Origin: UBA2773 sp964458715
GTDB taxonomy: Bacteria > Patescibacteriota > Minisyncoccia > Moranbacterales > DUUL01
DNA: 23,944 bases
Direction of reading: 5' to 3'
NCBI GenBank assembly: GCA_964458715.1
Contig: CAYWJP010000009.1
Location: forward strand, 1 to 23,944
In this document: positions 7,187 through 13,841 of the stretch, one piece after another
Layout: every line of letters begins with the position of its first letter
How positions within the stretch are numbered: the stretch's first letter is position 1
The notes under the pieces: generated by a model
Seen by the model: the letters and a program-made list of their open reading frames with translations, nothing else
Told to the model about the DNA's origin: nothing
The model's database searches: none
Position numbers and translations under genes: made by a program

Positions 7187-8134
7187 TTAATCGTTCTTCT
7201 TTAAAGAATAACCAAAATTTTCAATAGAATTTTTGATTTCATCTACTCCTTTGTTTCCCATTCCACTAAGATTTCTAAGTTCTTTTTCTGATAATTTAGC
7301 AACATCTGAAACCTTACTAAGTTCATTAGATTCCAACACATTATGAATTCTAGTTGAAAGTTCTAAAGCGGATATTTCAAAATCTTTTTTAATATTTTTA
7401 TTAACTTTTTTATCAACGACCTCTTTTGTGATGACTTCTTCTTTATATTTCTCTACTGTTGTAATTGCATTAAATTGTTCTAATAAAACTTTTACTGATT
7501 CAGTATAAGCTTCTTCAGGAGTAATCGTGCCATCAGTTTTTATTTCCAAAATAATTCGATCATAATCAGTTCTTTTGCCAACTCGCATATCCTCCACTGT
7601 AAAGTTTACTCTTTCAACTGGACTAAATATTCCATCAATAGCAATGGCACCCAATTCTTTTTCATTTCGTTCCCGTTGTTCTACTGCCACATAACCAATT
7701 CCTTTTTCAATAGTCAATTCAATTTCTAGATCAGATTTATTTGAAGTTAAGCTAGCGATATGTTGTTCTGGATTAGCAATTTCAATTTCAGGAGTAGTCT
7801 TGATATCTTTTGCTGTAACTTCTTTTATTCCTTTAATTTTAAGAAAAACTTTAATACTTTCAGCTTCATGAAGTCGAAATCTAATTTTTTTAAGATTTAA
7901 AATTAACTGAACTACGTCCTCCTTGACACCCTCTATTGTAGTAAACTCATGAGTAACGCCCTTAACTTTTATCTCAGTTACCGCTGCTCCACTTAAAGAT
8001 GACAATAAAACTCTCCTCAAAGCATTTCCAAGAGTTATTCCGTAACCAGGGTAACAACCCTCAATTAAAAATCGAGAAGTTCGATTGTCAATTTTTTCAA
8101 ATTTAGGAGTATTTGGTGGTGTTATTAAAAGCAT
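7187..8134 (-). CDS. rpoA: RNA polymerase alpha subunit
   Basis: A complete 315-residue alpha subunit. The N-terminal domain (residues 1 to about 230) has GYGITLGNALRRVLLSSLSGAAV, the dimer and assembly region, and VERVNFTVEDMRVGKRTDYD. A linker rich in Lys, Glu and Val follows at about 233-250. The C-terminal domain has helix-hairpin-helix character (LELSTRIHNVLESNELSKVSD, LRNLSGMGNKGVDEIKN). In known bacteria this domain contacts UP elements and activators. It lies 51 nt after rpsD and 18 nt before rplQ, the classical order. No Shine-Dalgarno. Confidence 0.98.
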   Translation of the reverse strand: MLLITPPNTPKFEKIDNRTSRFLIEGCYPGYGITLGNALRRVLLSSLSGAAVTEIKVKGVTHEFTTIEGVKEDVVQLILNLKKIRFRLHEAESIKVFLKIKGIKEVTAKDIKTTPEIEIANPEQHIASLTSNKSDLEIELTIEKGIGYVAVEQRERNEKELGAIAIDGIFSPVERVNFTVEDMRVGKRTDYDRIILEIKTDGTITPEEAYTESVKVLLEQFNAITTVEKYKEEVITKEVVDKKVNKNIKKDFEISALELSTRIHNVLESNELSKVSDVAKLSEKELRNLSGMGNKGVDEIKNSIENFGYSLKKND

Positions 8135-8185
8135 TTTTTTAAAGTTAATCTTTAATATTATTTAAAAACAAAAATTTATAATTTA

Positions 8186-8821
8186 TTATCTAGAATAAAA
8201 TTCTACGACTTCTTGAATAGCTACACCAATATTGACATCATTTTTATTCGGCATAGAAAGTATTTCACCAGTCATGCTAGTTGGATCAAAAATTACCCAA
8301 CCAGGAACAGAAAGATTTTTTTTGAGAACACTTTGTTTGTCAACAAAATAATTTTTCTTTAATTTATTTTCTTTAATGGAAATCTTGTCTCCAATTTTAA
8401 CATAAGCTGAAGAAATATTTAAATTTTTTCCATTAACTTGAAAATGTCCGTGGCTAACAAGATTACGTGCAGCCGCTCTAGAAGGAGCTATGTTCATTCT
8501 GAAAATCACATTATCTAATCTAGATTCTAATTTAATAATTAAATTATCTCCAGCAATTCCTTTTTGTTGAATTGCTTCATTTAAATGTTTTCTAAATTGT
8601 TTTTCTGTAACTCCATACATCCGTTTGACTTTCTGCTTTTGCTTAAGTTGTTTGCCATACTCAGTCAATTGGTTTCGTCCACCTTTTTCTCCATGAATAC
8701 CTGGAGCGTAAGGTCGCTTAATCATCGCACACTTAGGAGAAGTGCATCGATCACCTTTAAGAAAAAGCTTTTCTCCAGCTCTTCTACACAACCTGCACTT
8801 GTTTCTTTGATTTATCGCCAT
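8186..8821 (-). CDS. rpsD: 30S ribosomal protein S4 (zinc-binding form)
   Basis: A 211-residue S4. The N-terminus keeps four cysteines, C9-x2-C12 and C26-x4-C31, so this is the zinc-binding form. A basic region follows (GRNQLTEYGKQLKQKQKVKRMYGVTEKQFR). The S4 RNA-binding domain lies at about residues 100-165 (LESRLDNVIFRMNIAPSRAAARNLVSHGHFQVNGK). S4 starts 30S assembly on 16S rRNA and in many bacteria represses its own operon. It is 241 nt away from rpsK; that gap holds a long palindrome, unusual for this operon. The ATG follows tatacaaag with no clear Shine-Dalgarno. Confidence 0.98.
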   Translation of the reverse strand: MAINQRNKCRLCRRAGEKLFLKGDRCTSPKCAMIKRPYAPGIHGEKGGRNQLTEYGKQLKQKQKVKRMYGVTEKQFRKHLNEAIQQKGIAGDNLIIKLESRLDNVIFRMNIAPSRAAARNLVSHGHFQVNGKNLNISSAYVKIGDKISIKENKLKKNYFVDKQSVLKKNLSVPGWVIFDPTSMTGEILSMPNKNDVNIGVAIQEVVEFYSR

Positions 8822-8892
8822 CTTTGTATAACTATATTATTACTTAGAAACTGTCTAATATCTCGACGTAAGATAATTGAAAACCTATATAC

Positions 8893-9014
8893 TCATCCGC
8901 TAAAACATTGAAATTATAATTGCAAAACTTCGCTTCAGTCTCAGCGTACCTCGATACGCTTCGACTTCCAGCTTGTTTTTCACTCATAATTTCAGCGTTT
9001 TAGTTGGATGTGAG
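8893..9014. repeat. Imperfect palindrome between rpsK and rpsD
   Basis: Arms about 8893-8930 and 8972-9014 pair over most positions. The best block is ctaaaacattgaaattat at 8900-8917 against ataatttcagcgttttag at 8987-9004. The loop carries a smaller hairpin, gcgta...tacgc (8944-8959). The element fills much of the 241-bp gap. It does not share the arm of the palindromes at 10136 and 10451, as far as I can see. Confidence 0.6.
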
Positions 9015-9062
9015 ATTTTAAACAGCTTCTTATCAAAATATTTCAAAACGATTCCACTGTAA

Positions 9063-9665
9063 CTAAACTCGTCTTGGTTTTCGAGCTCGACATCCATTGT
9101 GAGGAATCGGGGTTCGATCTTTAATCATATTTAAATTAAAACCTTTTTGAGCCAAGGTTCTGATAGCGGATTCTCTTCCTGAACCAACTCCCTTAACATA
9201 TATATCCAAATCTTTTAAACCATATTTTTCAACTTTTTCGGCTACATCATTAATAACTTGACTAGCGGCATAGGTAGTCGCCTTTTTAGCTCCTTTAAAA
9301 CCTAAATATCCAGCAGAAGACCAAGCCAAAACATTTCCATGTAAATCACACAAAGTCACCATAGTATTATTATAAGTAGCCTTAACATAGGCCTGTCCAC
9401 GTTGAACCTGTCTTCGAATTTTTCGTTTTTTTAACTTTTGAACAAATTTCCCTGAGGTATTTTTTGATTCAACCACTCTAGCAACGGGTTGAGAAAGTGA
9501 CTCTTCCTTTTTAAATTCCTTAATAGCTTCTTTGGCCTCTCTTTCTTCTTGAGCCTTATCTATCACGGGTGTTTTTAAAATAACATCCTTTTTAGGAGTT
9601 ATAGTTTTTTTGACCTCTTTCTCTTTTTCTGTGGAATTGTCTTTAACTTTCTTAGTTTCAGCCAT
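9063..9665 (-). CDS. rpsK: 30S ribosomal protein S11 with long charged N-terminal extension
   Basis: Residues about 76-200 are a standard S11: KLKKRKIRRQVQRG, YVKATYNNTMVTLCDLHGN, WSSAGYLGFKG, DIYVKGVGSGRESAIRTL, and the tail DRTPIPHNGCRARKPRRV. S11 sits on the 30S platform beside the mRNA exit. The first about 70 residues are an extension rich in Lys and Glu with little predicted fold, absent from most S11 proteins. Two ATG codons lie side by side (9668 and 9665) and a third in-frame one at 9689; I chose MAETKK as most usual. It lies 46 nt after rpsM. Confidence 0.95.
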   Translation of the reverse strand: MAETKKVKDNSTEKEKEVKKTITPKKDVILKTPVIDKAQEEREAKEAIKEFKKEESLSQPVARVVESKNTSGKFVQKLKKRKIRRQVQRGQAYVKATYNNTMVTLCDLHGNVLAWSSAGYLGFKGAKKATTYAASQVINDVAEKVEKYGLKDLDIYVKGVGSGRESAIRTLAQKGFNLNMIKDRTPIPHNGCRARKPRRV

Positions 9666-9711
9666 CATCTTTAGGTTAATTTTAATCAATCACTTTTTAC
9701 AAAAATATTTA

Positions 9712-10068
9712 CTATCGTTTAGTTCTGTATCTCTTGGCAGTTTTAGCGTTAGTCTTAGTTTGTTGACCTCGCAATGGCAAACCAGCCTGATGACGAGCCC
9801 CTCGATAAGTATTAATTTCTTTAAGACGTTTAATATTCATTTGCTTCTGACGCTTAAGCTCCCCCTCTAAGGTGTAAGCAGTCTCAATTTCTTTTCGTAA
9901 AGCATTAATTTCAACTTCACTTAAATCTTTAATCTTAGCACTTGGATCAATTTTATATTTAGCTAAAATCGTATTAGCTCTAGATTTTCCAACACCATAG
10001 ATATAAGTTAAGGCAATTTCAGCTCTTTTTTGTTCTGGGATTAATACTCGAGCAATTCTTACGGCCAT
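9712..10068 (-). CDS. rpsM: 30S ribosomal protein S13
   Basis: A 118-residue S13 beginning MAVRIARVLIPEQKR. It has the helix-two-turn-helix region (ALTYIYGVGKSRANTIL) and the conserved RGARHQAGLPLRGQQTKTNAKT near the C-terminus, followed by a basic tail. S13 sits at the head of the 30S subunit and contacts the P-site tRNA and the 50S. An in-frame ATG three codons upstream (10077) is possible, but MAVRIA matches the family start. The next gene, rpsK, begins 46 nt later. The gap to rpmJ is 186 nt and holds a palindrome. Confidence 0.97.
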   Translation of the reverse strand: MAVRIARVLIPEQKRAEIALTYIYGVGKSRANTILAKYKIDPSAKIKDLSEVEINALRKEIETAYTLEGELKRQKQMNIKRLKEINTYRGARHQAGLPLRGQQTKTNAKTAKRYRTKR

Positions 10069-10135
10069 CAAATTCAATTAAAAGTTAGAAATGAAAAGTT
10101 AAAAGTCTTTAAAGCGATAATTCTCTGAAAAATTT

Positions 10136-10256
10136 AGGATTTCCAGGTTTGAGGAAATTTCGAGAAAAAATTGAGCAACGAGCGGAGTTTACTGAATTTG
10201 TAAATGTAGCGAGTAGCAGAAATTTTTTCTCGAAATTTACCAAACACGGGAATCCT
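10136..10256. repeat. Long palindrome between rpmJ and rpsM
   Basis: Left arm 10136-10172, right arm 10221-10256. The inner 18 bp are a perfect match (10155-10172 with 10221-10238), and the outer part pairs with a few mismatches. The right end overlaps the rpmJ stop codon. The 26 bases at 10147-10172 are identical to 10451-10476, so the element is repeated. Confidence 0.8.
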
Positions 10257-10368
10257 AGCCTTGTCGCTGCTTATGTCGGGGATTCTTACAAATAACATAA
10301 ACATATCCTCGTCGTCTTACGATTTTACAGTGTTCACATCTTTTTTTCACCGAGGCTTTAACTTTCAT
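10255..10368 (-). CDS. rpmJ: 50S ribosomal protein L36
   Basis: A 37-residue protein, MKVKASVKKRCEHCKIVRRR and onward to a KQRQG end. It is a complete L36 with the zinc ribbon C11-x2-C14 and C27-x4-H32, the C+ form. L36 is one of the smallest ribosomal proteins and binds 23S rRNA in the 50S subunit. It is too short for a usual length cut-off, but sequence and position (after infA, before rpsM, the classical order) leave little doubt. It is separated from infA by 237 nt and from rpsM by 186 nt, both gaps filled by palindromes. The TAG stop falls at the edge of the downstream palindrome. Confidence 0.97.
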   Translation of the reverse strand: MKVKASVKKRCEHCKIVRRRGYVYVICKNPRHKQRQG

Positions 10369-10440
10369 GATTCTTTATTATAAAATTTTTATTATCTATA
10401 ATCCTATTCTATTGATAAACCAATATTATTAAAAAATTTA

Positions 10441-10601
10441 GAAATTTCAAGTTTGAGGAAATTTCGAGAAAAAATTTAAACTCGTTCTGTGGTTGAATTT
10501 TTGGGCATAGTTCGAGGCGAAATTGATAATTTTAGTGAGACGTATAAAATTGATACGGCGAACTAAAATTATCGATTTCAACGAAGAAATTTGCCAAAAA
10601 T
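10441..10601. repeat. Long palindrome between infA and rpmJ
   Basis: Inner arms 10519-10536 and 10562-10579 match at 17 of 18 positions. Outer pairing runs from 10497-10518 to 10580-10601 with some gaps. A further arm at 10451-10476 is identical over 26 bp to the left arm of the rpmJ-rpsM palindrome. The right end is 4 nt from the infA stop codon. Confidence 0.75.
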
Positions 10602-10605
10602 ACAA

Positions 10606-10818
10606 TTACAGACGTTTGGTTATTCTGCCTTTGGTCAGGTCATAAGGACTCATCTCCAAATCAACCCTATCTCCCGGCATCAATTTAATAAAATGAATTC
10701 TCATCTTGCCAGAAATGTGAGCCAAAATGATATGTCCGTTTTCCAATTTAACCCGAAACATCGTGCTAGGTAGTAGCTCGACAATTTCTCCTTCCAATTT
10801 AACAATCTCTTTGGACAT
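10606..10818 (-). CDS. infA: Translation initiation factor IF-1
   Basis: A 70-residue IF-1: MSKEIVKLEGEIVELLPSTM, then FRVKLENGHIILAHISGKMR, FIKLMPGDRVDLEMSPYDLTKGRITKR. This is a single OB fold of normal length. IF-1 binds the ribosomal A site and supports IF-2 and IF-3 during initiation. It is the first gene of the operon that runs to rpsI, with a good promoter about 105 nt upstream. No Shine-Dalgarno is visible before the ATG, only AT-rich sequence. Confidence 0.98.
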   Translation of the reverse strand: MSKEIVKLEGEIVELLPSTMFRVKLENGHIILAHISGKMRIHFIKLMPGDRVDLEMSPYDLTKGRITKRL

Positions 10819-10922
10819 TTATATAATTTTACGACAAACAAAACAACGATATAATGAAACCGTTGACTGGTATCAAATCTAGATGGAATTGCTTCCTAAA
10901 TAAACTTTATTTGATAAATAAA

Positions 10923-10951
10923 ATATTAAGGCAATTTTGTAGTTGTGTCAA
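10923..10951 (-). promoter_or_regulatory. Consensus sigma70 promoter of the infA-rpsI operon
   Basis: On the minus strand a perfect -35 box TTGACA, a 17-nt spacer and TAATAT as -10. The start would fall near 10916, giving a leader of about 97 nt before infA. It is the best promoter match in the window, as expected for a ribosomal operon. Confidence 0.8.
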
Positions 10952-11048
10952 GAGTAAACGAATCTGAAAACATTTTTGAATGGCCACTAAATATTTTCAG
11001 TGATAATTTTATAATTTTTAATTTTATAAATAAATCTTAATTTTTAAA

Positions 11049-11068
11049 CCCGCCTACCGGCCGGCAGG
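11049..11068. repeat. GC-rich inverted repeat in an AT-rich gap
   Basis: The stretch cctaccggccggcagg at 11053-11068 is a near-perfect palindrome centred on ccggccgg. The word cccgcctacc (11049-11058) recurs at 19374-19383. The rest of the 355-bp gap between infA and the next gene holds the infA promoter (10923-10951) and a terminator (11111-11144); I see no gene in it. Confidence 0.5.
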
Positions 11069-11110
11069 TCTAAAATATCCCGTTTGCTAGGTTTAGAAAT
11101 TCTAATTTTA

Positions 11111-11144
11111 AAGACCCCTTGAAAATAATATTTCAAAGGGCCTT
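11111..11144 (-). terminator. Probable terminator after the unknown gene
   Basis: A 14-bp stem (11111-11124 with 11131-11144) that pairs fully in minus-strand RNA if two G-U pairs are allowed, with a 6-nt loop. It is 29 nt after the stop at 11174. The T run after it is weak. Confidence 0.5.
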
Positions 11145-11173
11145 CATTTTTCTGCTGGTATTTTTAGTGAGAC

Positions 11174-11881
11174 CTAGGGATCAAGATGATTGAAAATTCC
11201 CAAACGATCTCTGATTTGAATAAACATCTGTGCTTTTTCTCTGGCCTCTTTTGCTTTTTTTGTCAACTCTCTTATTCCATTAATAACATCATCCAAGCTG
11301 TACTGAATTATGTTTTTGCCCAGATTAGTTTTGTGAAAATAAGGGATTACCAGTTCCAAAAAAGACTGTTTGTCTTCTGCTTGACCGCTTTCTTTGACAG
11401 AAACGCTACTGACTACCTCGTTAATTTTTGGCAAACTAACGTCTGGAGGCTCATCCGGTTGAGGAATTTTACGAAATTTAACATCCATAATAAGAAGGGT
11501 GGCTGTGTCGGCCACTATAAAAAGTCGCCTTTCTAAAAACTGACCTTTTTTCTCACTCTCCTCCAAAATCTCAATCGGTATTAAAAGCCACTTGTCATTA
11601 ACCACAAATTTATTGGGCAAAGTTTTTGAGATCTCCTTTGAAGTAACTCTTTTTTCAGAATAATCTCCTTTCGCTACCCTGCAATTTAAAAAGTCTGCAA
11701 GTCTTTTAGCTTCCTTGTTTTTTTCGGCAACTCTCCTAAGAAGCGATTCGGATGATTTCAACGAATCAAAGACAAGTTCAAGCCAATCTCTAGCATTCAA
11801 CGAACTGTCATAAATTGGCCTAGATCCTGCCACAAGATGGTAGTTATCCGTTATTTCAAACTCTTCCTTTTTTTTCTTCAT
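11174..11881 (-). CDS. Unrecognised soluble protein
   Basis: I do not recognise this 235-residue protein. It has no signal peptide or membrane segment. The N-terminal part is polar and helical (MKKKKEEFEITDNYHLVAGS, ARDWLELVFDSL, RRVAEKNKEAKRLADFL). The middle is strand-rich (KFVVNDKWLLIPIEILEES, RRLFIVADTATLLIMDVKF). A proline-rich linker PQPDEPPDVSLP follows, and then a helical, possibly coiled-coil C-terminus (VINGIRELTKKAKEAREKAQMFIQ). The frame is open to an ATG at 11926, but the ATG at 11881 is preceded by GGAGG with 5 nt spacing, the only clear Shine-Dalgarno in the window, so I place the start there. It has its own promoter and terminator, so it is a single-gene unit between the infA and recJ operons. 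Confidence 0.7.
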   Translation of the reverse strand: MKKKKEEFEITDNYHLVAGSRPIYDSSLNARDWLELVFDSLKSSESLLRRVAEKNKEAKRLADFLNCRVAKGDYSEKRVTSKEISKTLPNKFVVNDKWLLIPIEILEESEKKGQFLERRLFIVADTATLLIMDVKFRKIPQPDEPPDVSLPKINEVVSSVSVKESGQAEDKQSFLELVIPYFHKTNLGKNIIQYSLDDVINGIRELTKKAKEAREKAQMFIQIRDRLGIFNHLDP

Positions 11882-11886
11882 AACAT

Positions 11887-11891
11887 CCTCC
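11887..11891 (-). promoter_or_regulatory. Shine-Dalgarno of the unknown gene
   Basis: GGAGG on the minus strand, 5 nt before the ATG at 11881. No other gene start in this window has a match of this quality, so it decides the start. Confidence 0.75.
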
Positions 11892-11942
11892 ATTCTTATA
11901 AATTTTTGTAAAAAATTGTTTGTCAAAAAACGATGGTTTTTA

Positions 11943-11972
11943 AGTATAGTTCAATTTAAGGCAAAAAGTCAA
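11943..11972 (-). promoter_or_regulatory. Sigma70-like promoter of the unknown gene
   Basis: On the minus strand TTGACT, 18-nt spacer, TATACT. The start would be near 11936, about 55 nt before the chosen ATG, leaving room for the Shine-Dalgarno. Confidence 0.6.
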
Positions 11973-12053
11973 ATTGATATGGCTATTTTTCGTTACATAG
12001 CCTGTATATATTTTAATATCTATTTAATTATACAATTGATTACGTAAATTAAA

Positions 12054-12078
12054 AAACACCTCATTAATAGAGATGTTT
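12054..12078 (-). terminator. Terminator of the recJ operon
   Basis: A 9-bp stem (12054-12062 with 12070-12078), complete in minus-strand RNA with one G-U pair, followed by six T. It lies 36 nt after the recJ stop. Confidence 0.65.
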
Positions 12079-12114
12079 CATTTTGTAAGGAATATGGGAT
12101 TTAAACTTTAAATT

Positions 12115-13827
12115 TTATTTAGCTTTTTTGTAATCGATAATCTTTAATTGCAAGCTGCTATTCCCGTTCCAATTATTTTTTTCGAGATTAAACAACAAAT
12201 CAATTTTATCACCAACTTTTAAACCAATAGAATTTTCTCCGAATCCGAAACCAATGGCTTCGAAAGTTTTCAAAGAATTTTCGTCACTAACCCAGAGTTT
12301 AAGATGTTTTTCTCCTTTTCCCAATAATCGCTTGTCTTTAATTTTCAATTTTTCTAATGATAAAACTGGGAGTTCGTTTCCTTTGCCGAAAGGTTCCAGC
12401 ATCGAAAGTTCTTCACAAAGTTTGTTGGTGACATCCTCAAACTTTAAGTTGACATCTATCTCTATGATTTTGGTTATTTTATCTGGAATATCTTTTTTGG
12501 CATTTTTTAAAAAAGTTTCTTTAAATTCCTCAAATTTTTTTTTAGCCACAGTCAAACCGGCCGCTTGGTCATGTCCACCATATTTTTTAAGAATTTTTTC
12601 TTGTTTTTGAAGTGCTCCAACTAGATTAAAACCGGGAATGGAACGACCTGATCCTCGACAAATATCACCTTTTTCTTGAAGTAAAATTACCGGCCTAGCA
12701 TACTCCTCAACTAATCTTCCCGCGCTTAGACCGATTATTCCAATCTTCCATTTAGACGAAGATTTTATTATTACTTGAGGAAGTTCTTCCATTGCATCAA
12801 TTTCTTTTTTGACTTTTTTAATAATATCAGCTGTAACCTTCTGACGCTCTTTGTTTTGAATTTCAATTTCTTCAGCTAGTTTATTAGCCTTAGACTCATC
12901 TTTTTCTAATAAAAGATCTAAGGCAATATTGGCGTGCTTCATTCGGCCAGCCGCGTTAATTCGAGGTGCAATTTGATAACCAATTTGATCCGCCGAAGGT
13001 AATTCGCTTTCTCCAATTTTCATTCTTCCAACTTGAAAAAGTTGTCGAAGCCCCACTCTTTTAGTTTTAGCCAAGACCATTAATCCAAATTTAACTAACG
13101 TTCGATTTTCGTTTATCAAGGGAACACAATCCGCTACTGTTCCAATTGCCACCAAATCTAAATACCACTTTAGTTTTTCTTCATTAATTTTGTCACTCTT
13201 AATCGCCAAACCCTGAATAAATTTAAAAGCCACGCCTACTCCGGCCAACTCTCGAAAAGGATATTTTTTCTCTTTTGGATTTTTTGGATCGATTACCGCT
13301 AGTGCGTTAGGAACTTCATCTAAAACATTGTGATGATCTAAGATAATAACATCAATTTTTTTCTGATTAGCATAAGCTACTTCTTCCATATTAGTAATTC
13401 CACAATCAACCGTGATAATTAAAGTGGCTCCTTGTTTTTTTATAAAATCTATCGCCTTTTCATTCATTCCATAGCCCTCCTCTTCTCTATCGGGGATATA
13501 GCAAAAACTATTCAATTTAAGTTCGTCAGCAAAAAAGACAGACAACACCGCCGAAGCCGTCACTCCATCAGCATCATAATCGCCAAAAATACAAACCTTT
13601 TCTTTATCTTTTCGAGCTTTTAAAGTGCGCTGAACAGCCTTTTCCATATCATTCAAGCGGAAAGGATCGTGCAAATTTTTATCATAATCAGGAATAAAAA
13701 AAGCTTCGAGTTCTTGCTCGTTTTTAAAACCTTTATTTAATAAAATTTGTTCAGTGGCTTTTTCTAATTCGGGAAAGACCCGCTTTTTTTTAATAAACTC
13801 TTTTCGGAGCTTCCATTGTTTTTCCAT
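12115..13827 (-). CDS. recJ: Single-stranded-DNA exonuclease RecJ
   Basis: RecJ degrades single-stranded DNA from the 5' end in recombination and mismatch or base-excision repair. The 570-residue protein has the DHH phosphoesterase motifs: FGDYDADG at 81-88, D141-C-G in ITVDCGIT, and D164-H-H. The DHHA1 part has the glycine-rich run DICRGSGRSIPGFNL and KYGGHDQAAGLTV. The C-terminal OB-type domain carries EPFGKGNELPVL. Length is normal for the family. It lies 14 nt after the acyl-CoA synthetase gene, so the two are probably co-transcribed, and a terminator follows. With RecA, RuvC and XseA elsewhere in the window it belongs to the repair set. Confidence 0.97.
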   Translation of the reverse strand: MEKQWKLRKEFIKKKRVFPELEKATEQILLNKGFKNEQELEAFFIPDYDKNLHDPFRLNDMEKAVQRTLKARKDKEKVCIFGDYDADGVTASAVLSVFFADELKLNSFCYIPDREEEGYGMNEKAIDFIKKQGATLIITVDCGITNMEEVAYANQKKIDVIILDHHNVLDEVPNALAVIDPKNPKEKKYPFRELAGVGVAFKFIQGLAIKSDKINEEKLKWYLDLVAIGTVADCVPLINENRTLVKFGLMVLAKTKRVGLRQLFQVGRMKIGESELPSADQIGYQIAPRINAAGRMKHANIALDLLLEKDESKANKLAEEIEIQNKERQKVTADIIKKVKKEIDAMEELPQVIIKSSSKWKIGIIGLSAGRLVEEYARPVILLQEKGDICRGSGRSIPGFNLVGALQKQEKILKKYGGHDQAAGLTVAKKKFEEFKETFLKNAKKDIPDKITKIIEIDVNLKFEDVTNKLCEELSMLEPFGKGNELPVLSLEKLKIKDKRLLGKGEKHLKLWVSDENSLKTFEAIGFGFGENSIGLKVGDKIDLLFNLEKNNWNGNSSLQLKIIDYKKAK

Positions 13828-13841
13828 AACTGTTTTTAAAG

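Noticed and set aside
9100..9125. A ggttcgatc word like a tRNA T-loop.
   Set aside because: It lies inside rpsK coding sequence and no cloverleaf can be built around it.
12254..12610. Plus-strand open frames above 100 codons inside recJ, pgk (17363-17710), rpsD (8585-8911) and the unknown gene (11186-11536).
   Set aside because: All lie opposite well-supported minus-strand genes and have low-complexity Ser/Phe/Leu-rich products.
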